A DNA stretch of 64,000 nucleotides from WJMT01 sp964456985 (lineage in GTDB: Bacteria > Acidobacteriota > Aminicenantia > Aminicenantales > Aminicenantaceae). The stretch covers positions 1-64,000 of the forward strand of contig CAYWDH010000003.1 of the NCBI GenBank assembly GCA_964456985.1. The letters run 5' to 3'. The notes under the pieces were generated by a model. That model saw nothing but the letters and a program-made list of their open reading frames with translations, was not told the origin of the DNA and did no database searches. How positions within the stretch are numbered: the first letter of the stretch is position 1; each line of letters opens with the position of its first letter. The position numbers and the translations under genes are program-made. Positions 58,005-64,000 of the stretch are shown here, one piece after another.

Positions 58005-59189
58005 ATGTTAAGCAGCTACTTAAATACTCTTAAATCCAAAGCAAACAAAATCGGGCATTTGAAATCAATTGGCTCAAACGAGCTTTTATTTATTCTTGAA
58101 AAATGTTCTGGTGGCAATGAGCTCAAAGATCAAGAAATTATTTTGCTGTTAAACAGTCTTTCACAACCAAAGAACAGGAGTCTGATTCTTGATTATTCAT
58201 CTTCTTATCAAAGACCTTTTGACGACTATATTTTACTTCTATCTCCTCTTTACTTTTCAAGTATATGTGAAAATAAATGTTTATATTGCAATTTTTCCAA
58301 TAATGGATACCGGCTTAGCTTTAAAGAGTTTGAGTGTGAGCTAAATAAAATCATAGAGATGGGCTACCATAACATAGAGCTTGTAAGCGGTCAGGATCCG
58401 GAATTATTTGAGCATCAAAAAAATTTTCAAATAGATCAACAATATTTTAATATAGACAAAACTCTTGAATATTTTAAGATAGCTAATGATATTATAGAAA
58501 AAAAAGATAACGGTATGCTTATTAGCAATATACCTCCTGTGGATGACTTATCTTTTAGCAAACTTATTGAATACGGCTTAGATTGTTTTTTGCTATGGCT
58601 TGAAACTTTTGATCCTTTCCAATATGCTAAGCTTCATTACTCCCAGGGGCCCAAAGCAAATCAGGCTTTCCGAATAGACTCTTTAGAAAGAGCATTACAG
58701 CTTGGCGTGAAACATATTGCGGGTGCATTTCTCAAAGGATTAAGTGACTGGAAAAAAGAAGAATTTTATCTTTATAAAATGGATAGGTATTTAAAGAAGA
58801 AATATGGCAAGGGTTTTTCTATTATTGGTACTCCAAGGTTAAAGGGAAGATTCCAAAAATCTAAGATTGTAAAAGATTTTGTGGTATCTGATGAAGATTA
58901 TGAGTTGAATGTTGCGCTTGACCGTATTCTATTTGATGGAATTTTGTGGTATCAGACCAGAGAGTCATTTAAAACAAATCTAAGATTGATCACCAAATAT
59001 GGAGGAGGAGTCATTTTAACACTGGACTGCCATACCGCGCCAGGGGGATACTATAAGCCTTTCCCAACAAAATCACAATTTCCAGTATCTAATCCGGGGC
59101 AGTTAAAGACCATCCCTGAACTCAAGAAAAAAGGTTTTAAAATATTATTTAATTGGGGAAACCATACTCTGTCAAAACTCCAGCGCTAA
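58005..59189 (+). CDS. ThiH/NosL-type radical SAM enzyme in a glycan cluster
   Basis: A 394-residue radical SAM enzyme. The cluster cysteines are C88, C92 and C95 (CENKCLYCNFSNNG). It follows the ThiH/HydG/NosL pattern closely: HNIELVSGQD, LWLETFDPFQYAKLH, SLERALQLGVKHIAGAFLKGLSDW, GTPRLKGRF and TAPGGYYKPF. ThiH cleaves Tyr to dehydroglycine and p-cresol; NosL rearranges Trp. The HydG C-terminal CX2CX22C cluster is absent. No thiamine gene is near. The gene looks more AT-rich than its neighbours, hinting at transfer. AAAGGAAG lies 15 bases before the ATG, which is far, so the start is not firm. Confidence 0.8.
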   Translation: MLSSYLNTLKSKANKIGHLKSIGSNELLFILEKCSGGNELKDQEIILLLNSLSQPKNRSLILDYSSSYQRPFDDYILLLSPLYFSSICENKCLYCNFSNNGYRLSFKEFECELNKIIEMGYHNIELVSGQDPELFEHQKNFQIDQQYFNIDKTLEYFKIANDIIEKKDNGMLISNIPPVDDLSFSKLIEYGLDCFLLWLETFDPFQYAKLHYSQGPKANQAFRIDSLERALQLGVKHIAGAFLKGLSDWKKEEFYLYKMDRYLKKKYGKGFSIIGTPRLKGRFQKSKIVKDFVVSDEDYELNVALDRILFDGILWYQTRESFKTNLRLITKYGGGVILTLDCHTAPGGYYKPFPTKSQFPVSNPGQLKTIPELKKKGFKILFNWGNHTLSKLQR

Positions 59190-59196
59190 GGTTAAA

Positions 59197-60483
59197 ATGC
59201 CTCCCTTTTTCTTTACTCGTCTCAATCTTCTCAAACTCCTTACAAATCCTTTTATCTCAGAACCAGCAATAAAAAGGATCCAGCAAGCGAAATTAAAAAA
59301 ATTGATAGCCCATTCTTATAAATATGTTCCGTATTATCAAAAGCTTTTTGATTCAATGAGAATAAATCCAAAGGATATAAAAAATTCGGATGACTTGAAA
59401 TTCATCCCTGTCATGACAAAAAAAACACTACAGGAACTCAGCATTGAGGAAAAAACAGCAAAAAACATAGACCTGTCAGAATGCAGATACTCTTCGACCA
59501 GCGGGACTACGGGAAGACCTTTAAAATCATATTTCACGAAGACTGACTCTGTTATGAAGAATTTATCCTGGATCAGGGCTTTTAGCCTGAGCGGAATGAA
59601 ACCTTGGTATAAATCCGTAAAGTTTATCGGCAATGAAAAGGAAAAAGAAAATAAATCTTTGCATGAGTATTTCGGTTTATGGCGCATATATGAAGTTTCA
59701 ACAATTAAAAATGAGACAGATTGGATAAGAACTCTACAGAGAATAAAACCTCATATTATTTTAGGATATGTTATGACCTTAAAGATCCTAGCTGAAAATA
59801 TCGAGAAATCCGGTATCAAACAAATAGCTCCGGAATACATCTATCATACCTCTGCGATACTTGATAAAAGTTCACGCGAATATCTGGAATCTGTTTTTCA
59901 TACAGATGTTAGAGATTTCTATGGTTCAGAAGAAGTCGGAAATATTTCATGGGAATGTAAGAAATGCAATGGGTATCATATCAATTCAGATACTTTAATC
60001 GTTGAAATATTAAAGAATAACAAACAGGTTGAGCAAGGAGAATTGGGCGACGTGGTTGTGACCAACTTGCATTCCTATGCCATGCCGTTTATACGATATA
60101 AGCTTGGAGATCTGGCAACATATTCCGGATATAACAGTTCGTGTAAAAATAAATTTCCTCTTTTAAAAAATGTATTGGGAAGAGAAGATGATTTCGTTGT
60201 CCTAAAAAGCGGAAAAAAACTGTCTCCCCATCCTCTTTATCATTGTATAGATCCTGTCCCCGGAATTAAAAGGTGGAGAATGATCCAAGAAAATATTAAC
60301 CATCTTATAGTCGAAATTGAACCTGGTATGGATTTTAACAAAAACGCTCAGCAAATAATTGAAAACAATTTAAAAAAATTAGTAAGAGACGAGATAGACA
60401 TAAAAATACGTCGAGTTGATTCCATATCCATAAGTCCTTCTTTAAATTTTCGGTCAGTAATTTCTTGTGTTGGAAAAGATTAA
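59197..60483 (+). CDS. PaaK/CapK-like adenylate-forming enzyme
   Basis: A 428-residue member of the phenylacetate-CoA ligase (PaaK)-like ANL superfamily. Landmarks are the ATP-binding loop YSSTSGTTGRPLKSYF, GYVMTLKILAENI, FYGSEEVGNISWECKKCNGYHINSDTLIVEI split around residue 250, and FIRYKLGDLATYS. CapK-type relatives are common in polysaccharide clusters and activate an acyl group of unknown identity as an adenylate. AAGG precedes the ATG, which lies 7 bases after the ThiH-like stop codon, so both are probably one transcription unit. Confidence 0.85.
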   Translation: MPPFFFTRLNLLKLLTNPFISEPAIKRIQQAKLKKLIAHSYKYVPYYQKLFDSMRINPKDIKNSDDLKFIPVMTKKTLQELSIEEKTAKNIDLSECRYSSTSGTTGRPLKSYFTKTDSVMKNLSWIRAFSLSGMKPWYKSVKFIGNEKEKENKSLHEYFGLWRIYEVSTIKNETDWIRTLQRIKPHIILGYVMTLKILAENIEKSGIKQIAPEYIYHTSAILDKSSREYLESVFHTDVRDFYGSEEVGNISWECKKCNGYHINSDTLIVEILKNNKQVEQGELGDVVVTNLHSYAMPFIRYKLGDLATYSGYNSSCKNKFPLLKNVLGREDDFVVLKSGKKLSPHPLYHCIDPVPGIKRWRMIQENINHLIVEIEPGMDFNKNAQQIIENNLKKLVRDEIDIKIRRVDSISISPSLNFRSVISCVGKD

Positions 60484-60485
60484 AA

Positions 60486-61745
60486 ATGATTATCTTGATC
60501 ATCAACACACATTCTGTATTGAACTCAGGTGATTCAGGGATCCTTCTGGCCCAGATCGATTTCCTTCAAAAGTATTTCAAGAAAGTTGACATCTCTCTGA
60601 TCTCAAGAACACCTGCTATAGATCAGAAGTCTTACAAGGATCGAGTGACATACATTTTTCCTCCGCTTGTACCTGCTCCGAGTGTATTCAGCGGAAAAAA
60701 GGCACAGCTGTTCGAGTCCTTGAAATGTCTGTTCTCAATTAAATCCAAAGTCGAACTCATAAGTAAAATAAAAAAATGTGACCTTGTCATAAGCTCAGGT
60801 GGAGGTTATTTCTGGACCAACCGGAAATGGATTCCCGGACCTATGTTTTTTCAGAATTATATTCATGTTCGGATCGCCTTGCTCTTTAAAAGGCCTGTCA
60901 TGTTTTTTCCCCAATCAATCGGCCCTTTTTTTAATCGAATAGCCTCAAACATGATGTCCGGATTGTTGTCGCATAAAAGAACGATCAAAATATTTACTAG
61001 AGAAATGATCTCATACCAGTCGGCAAAAAAGCTCGTGAAGAAATCTGCGGATTTCGGGAAAATCGAACTGTGCCCGGACATGGCGTTGCTTTTGGGAAAC
61101 AAACCGTTTGGTAATAAATCAGACCGTACACAGGGAGAAAAGGGGCCTGTCATCGCCTTAACCTTAAGAAAGTGGGATTTTCCAGGCTCTGGAAAAAATC
61201 AGAAACAAGATTATAACAGAAAATATCTTGCGCAATTGGAGAAATTTAGCTTTGATTATTACCACTCCCACAGAGCGTCTTTTGTTATTTTCCCTCAATC
61301 ACGAGGACCCGGAAGCTTTGAGAATGACCGAATGATATCAAAAACGCTTTTTTCAAGGCTTAAAAAAAGGATTCCCGCATCATATCTCTTTTATCATGAC
61401 CTGCCGGATGATACCTCTCCTCTAAAGATCATTGACCTTTTATCCGGAGCTGATATTGCTTTAACCACAAGACTCCATTCCGCTCTTTTTGCATTCATTT
61501 CAGGGACTCCTGCTGTTTCCATTGCTTACCAGTACAAGAGTGAAGGAATCATGAAGGAAATGGGATTTGGAGAATTTTGTTTGGATATAAATAAAATAGA
61601 TTCTGAAGAAATAAAGAGAATGGTGGCTTATACCCTGAAAAACAAAGATAAAATCCGCATGATGATAAGTAAAAAGCTGATGGAAATGAGGAGCATGATT
61701 AGAGACAAGCTTACTGACTCCTTAAAACTGTTTCAAATCCAATGA
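60486..61745 (+). CDS. Polysaccharide pyruvyl transferase family protein
   Basis: A 419-residue GT-B-like member of the PS_pyruv_trans family (CsaB/ExoV relatives), which transfers pyruvate ketals or a glycosyl-like group to cell-surface glycans. Visible are the start INTHSVLNSGDSGILLAQI, SSGGGYFWT, FFPQSIGPFFN and the C-terminal LLSGADIALTTRLHSALFAFISGTPAVSIAY with the family TxRLH block. The ATG at 60486 lies 2 bases after the upstream stop; an in-frame TTG at 60465 is less likely. It overlaps the next gene by 4 bases. Confidence 0.88.
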   Translation: MIILIINTHSVLNSGDSGILLAQIDFLQKYFKKVDISLISRTPAIDQKSYKDRVTYIFPPLVPAPSVFSGKKAQLFESLKCLFSIKSKVELISKIKKCDLVISSGGGYFWTNRKWIPGPMFFQNYIHVRIALLFKRPVMFFPQSIGPFFNRIASNMMSGLLSHKRTIKIFTREMISYQSAKKLVKKSADFGKIELCPDMALLLGNKPFGNKSDRTQGEKGPVIALTLRKWDFPGSGKNQKQDYNRKYLAQLEKFSFDYYHSHRASFVIFPQSRGPGSFENDRMISKTLFSRLKKRIPASYLFYHDLPDDTSPLKIIDLLSGADIALTTRLHSALFAFISGTPAVSIAYQYKSEGIMKEMGFGEFCLDINKIDSEEIKRMVAYTLKNKDKIRMMISKKLMEMRSMIRDKLTDSLKLFQIQ

Positions 61746-62959
61746 AAATACTTCTTGTCAATAAATTCTTTTTCCTAAAAGGAGGAACAGAGAGATCCTT
61801 TTTTGATACAGCCAGAATTCTTACGGAAAAAGGCCATAAAGTCATCTTTTTCTCTATGGAGGACCCGAATAACTTTGATTCTTCCTCTTCCGAATATTTT
61901 ATAAAAAACATCGATTTCACCAGTCCCCTTCCCTTTATGGAGAAAATAAGGGGAGCCGCCCATTTGATCTATTCAGCTGAGGCAAAAAAGAAAATAAAAA
62001 AAATCATAAAAGATGAACATCCGGATATAGTCCATCTCCATAATATCCACTCGCAGATCTCTCCTTCAATCCTAAGCGTATTGAAAAATGAAAACATACC
62101 TTGTGTTATGACGCTTCATGACTATAAAATGGTGTGCCCTGTTTATACATTGTTTTTACGAGGAAAAACTTGTGAACGATGCTCCCAAAAAAAATTCTAT
62201 CACTGTCTTCTGAACAAATGCACAAAAAATTCTTATATGAAAAGCCTGTTAAACACTCTTGAGATGTATATCCATCATAGCGTCCTGCATATCTATGATC
62301 TTGCAGACGCATTTATAAGCCCGAGTCATTTTCTTATTGATAAGTTAGGGAAAATGGGTTTCACGAAGAGCATCTCCTATGTACCCAATCCCATTTTCCC
62401 GGATGAATTTAAGTGTTCCTATAATGAGGGAACAAAGACATTGATGTATTTCGGGAGATTGTCCCATGAAAAAGGGCTTCATACATTATTAAAAGCTGTT
62501 AAAGGTATCGATGCTGACTGCCAGATCCACGGACAAGGACCGCTGGAACATGAGTTGAAAAAAGTCAAACAAAGGGAACAATTGGATAATGTGACTTTTT
62601 ACGGTCATTCCGGGAAAGAGGAAATAATGGAGTTCCTAAGAAGGGCTCTGTTCGTTGTTATGCCTTCTGAATGGTATGAAAACAGTCCTTATACTGTGAT
62701 GGAAGCATTTGCTTCAGGCAAACCGGTCATTGGTTCACACATAGGAGGCATTCCTGAATTTGTTATAGAAAAGGAGACTGGATTGACATTTCAGCCAGGA
62801 AACGAAGATGAGCTAAGACACCACATTCTCTATTTTCTAAACAACCCGGATAAAGTATTGGAAATGGGCAAAAAGGCAAGAAAACTGGCCGAAGAAAAGT
62901 TGAATCCGGCAGCCTTTTATGACAGACTGTTCAGCATCTATGAAAAAGTTGCTCATTAA
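61742..62959 (+). CDS. Glycosyltransferase family 4 protein
   Basis: A 405-residue GT-B glycosyltransferase. It has KFFFLKGGTERSFFDTARIL at the N-terminus (acceptor-side glycine loop), HLHNIHSQISPSIL, MTLHDYKMVCP, and the C-terminal donor-binding region MYFGRLSHEKGLHTLLKAV, followed by MPSEWYENSPYTVMEAFASGKPVIGSHIGGIPEFV, the EX7E-type motif of GT4. A Cys-rich segment (CERCSQKKFYHCLLNKC) in the middle could bind zinc. It probably adds a sugar to a surface glycan on the lipid carrier. It overlaps the preceding gene by 4 bases. Confidence 0.92.
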   Translation: MKILLVNKFFFLKGGTERSFFDTARILTEKGHKVIFFSMEDPNNFDSSSSEYFIKNIDFTSPLPFMEKIRGAAHLIYSAEAKKKIKKIIKDEHPDIVHLHNIHSQISPSILSVLKNENIPCVMTLHDYKMVCPVYTLFLRGKTCERCSQKKFYHCLLNKCTKNSYMKSLLNTLEMYIHHSVLHIYDLADAFISPSHFLIDKLGKMGFTKSISYVPNPIFPDEFKCSYNEGTKTLMYFGRLSHEKGLHTLLKAVKGIDADCQIHGQGPLEHELKKVKQREQLDNVTFYGHSGKEEIMEFLRRALFVVMPSEWYENSPYTVMEAFASGKPVIGSHIGGIPEFVIEKETGLTFQPGNEDELRHHILYFLNNPDKVLEMGKKARKLAEEKLNPAAFYDRLFSIYEKVAH

Positions 62960-63934
62960 ATGAAAAAGATCGAAGCCTCCATAATCACGACATACAGATG
63001 CATGAACAGGTGTCAGATGTGCTTTATATGGAAGAATCCCACCTCAGAGGAAGAAGAGTTCAAGCCCTCGCTTTTAGAGAAACTCCCAGAACTTTCATTC
63101 TGTAACATAACAGGAGGAGAACCGTTTTTGCGGGAGGATATAGATGAGATCATTGACATATTGAATAGAAAATCCGACAGGATAGTGATATCAACAAACG
63201 GATATCTTACTGACAGGATTCTGTTTGCAGCCAAACATAATAAAAACTTAGGTATACGGATCAGCCTGGAAGGGCTTGCTGAAAAAAATGACATGCTGCG
63301 CGGATTAAAAAACAGCTTTGACCGCGGCCTTCGAACCTTGTTAGAGCTCAAGAGGATGGGATCAAAAGATATCGGCATTGCAGTCACTGTTTCTGATGAA
63401 AACGCTGATGATTTGATAGATCTCTACCTTCTGTCAAAAAAACACAAAGTCGAATTCGCCACGGCAGCGGTTCACAATTCGTATTACTTTCATAAATATG
63501 ACAATAGGATAAATAATAAAAATCAAGTCATAACTCAATTCGAAAAGATCATAAAAGAACAGTTGAAGACCTGGAACATAAAGACATGGTACAGAGCCTA
63601 TTTTAACAAAGGCTTGACAAATTATATTTCAGGAAAGGAGAGGTTGCTCTCATGTACAGCCGGAACAGATATGTTCTTTCTGGATCCATGGGGAGAGGTC
63701 AGGCCTTGTAATGGAATGGAACAAAGTATTTGGATGGCCAGTTTCGGAAACCTGCATGATCTGTCTTTCAATAAAATATGGAATTCCCAAAAAGCAGAAA
63801 AAATAAGGAATTCCGTTAAGAACTGTTCTAAAAATTGCTGGATGATAGGCACAGTGAGCCCGGTTATTAAAAGATTTCCTTTAAAACCGACCCTATGGGT
63901 CATTAAGAACAAATTTTTAAGCTTATTTGGATAA
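62960..63934 (+). CDS. Radical SAM/SPASM-domain protein
   Basis: A 324-residue radical SAM enzyme that starts right after the glycosyltransferase stop. The SAM cluster cysteines are C14, C18 and C21 (CMNRCQMC), with ITGGEPFLREDIDEI as the SAM-binding GGEP motif. A C-terminal SPASM-like region has SCTAGTDMFFLDPWGEVRPCNGM and CSKNC for auxiliary clusters. Such proteins modify peptides or sugars; in glycan clusters they are found with unknown substrates. The final 20 residues are hydrophobic/basic. Confidence 0.85.
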   Translation: MKKIEASIITTYRCMNRCQMCFIWKNPTSEEEEFKPSLLEKLPELSFCNITGGEPFLREDIDEIIDILNRKSDRIVISTNGYLTDRILFAAKHNKNLGIRISLEGLAEKNDMLRGLKNSFDRGLRTLLELKRMGSKDIGIAVTVSDENADDLIDLYLLSKKHKVEFATAAVHNSYYFHKYDNRINNKNQVITQFEKIIKEQLKTWNIKTWYRAYFNKGLTNYISGKERLLSCTAGTDMFFLDPWGEVRPCNGMEQSIWMASFGNLHDLSFNKIWNSQKAEKIRNSVKNCSKNCWMIGTVSPVIKRFPLKPTLWVIKNKFLSLFG

Positions 63935-63937
63935 CTC

Positions 63938-64000
63938 ATGAAAATAGCGTTTATCGGCCAAAAAGGAATTCCAGTGACTTTCGGTGGAGTTGAGTATCAT
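63938..64000 (+). CDS. Glycosyltransferase (DUF1972/rhamnosyltransferase type), N-terminal fragment
   Basis: Only 21 residues are visible before the window ends. They read like the start of the DUF1972-type glycosyltransferase group (MKIAFIGQKGIPVTFGGVEY versus the usual IGxRGIPAxYGGFE). The gene continues past the right edge. It begins 3 bases after the SPASM protein and continues the glycan cluster. Confidence 0.7.
   Translation, partial: MKIAFIGQKGIPVTFGGVEYH

Noticed and set aside
1..64000. CRISPR arrays, insertion sequences, prophage or integron elements
   Set aside because: No regularly spaced repeats, transposase, integrase or phage structural genes were seen.

Overview
The window carries about 54 protein-coding genes (two of them cut by the window edges), packed on both strands with no gene-free stretch longer than about 300 bases. 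I see no rRNA, tRNA, CRISPR array, transposase or phage gene. The genes suggest a Gram-negative, protein- and glycan-degrading heterotroph. There is a patatin-Omp85 outer-membrane protein, RlpA, several lipoproteins, two Tat-exported enzymes and large secreted peptidases. The AT-leaning composition, the many peptidases, the DUF4416 protein and the short dispersed intergenic repeats would fit an uncultivated Acidobacteria-like lineage such as Candidatus Aminicenantes. No phylogenetic marker was tested, so this placement is a guess.

Layout. 1-2.6 kb: dnaK-dnaJ (minus strand) behind a near-consensus promoter. 2.7-4.5 kb: the last two steps of purine synthesis on two separate genes, a stand-alone AICAR transformylase and an archaeal-type PurO-like IMP cyclohydrolase. 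4.6-12.2 kb: a LOG-family protein, RlpA, and a block of exported glycosylasparaginase, MFS transporter, GH63 glycosidase and Tat-exported PLP enzyme. 12.4-16.2 kb: serine/cysteine genes (transaminase, SerA, cysteine desulfurase) and DUF4416. 16.3-23.7 kb: asnS, then a tightly overlapped housekeeping operon (rimO, pgpA, cinA, thpR, plsY, gpsA, TPR lipoprotein). 23.7-31.5 kb: ahcY-metK, sulfate activation (sat, cysC) between an RsbW-like kinase and a STAS antagonist, and a nucleotide-translocase-like membrane protein fused to repeats. 31.6-36.6 kb: two M16 peptidase homologues that both lack an intact zinc site, a macrodomain protein and PepD.

36.6-40.1 kb is a regulatory block: an XRE-ImmA/IrrE regulator with a well-organised promoter, a divergent PAS protein with a degenerate GGDEF domain, a RidA protein with a lipoprotein leader, a response regulator and an FmdB-type zinc ribbon. 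40.1-49.6 kb is an amino-acid/hydantoin salvage region: HyuA, HyuB, an Nramp homologue lacking the metal-ligand motifs, an Asp/Glu/hydantoin racemase, an APC permease, a threonine dehydratase-like enzyme, a NusG paralogue and a nitrilase-family amidase whose catalytic Lys is replaced. 49.8-57.8 kb: a second response regulator and three large exported proteins (S9 peptidase, patatin-Omp85, M14 peptidase). 58-64 kb: a glycan biosynthesis cluster with an unexpected ThiH/NosL-type radical SAM enzyme next to a PaaK-like adenylating enzyme.

Several genes (asnS, hyuA, the MFS gene and probably the transaminase at 12451) have near-consensus -35/-10 boxes ending only 9-14 bases before the ATG and no Shine-Dalgarno sequence. 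This suggests leaderless or nearly leaderless mRNAs next to genes with strong ribosome binding sites. All functional calls come from reading motifs; no database search was run.
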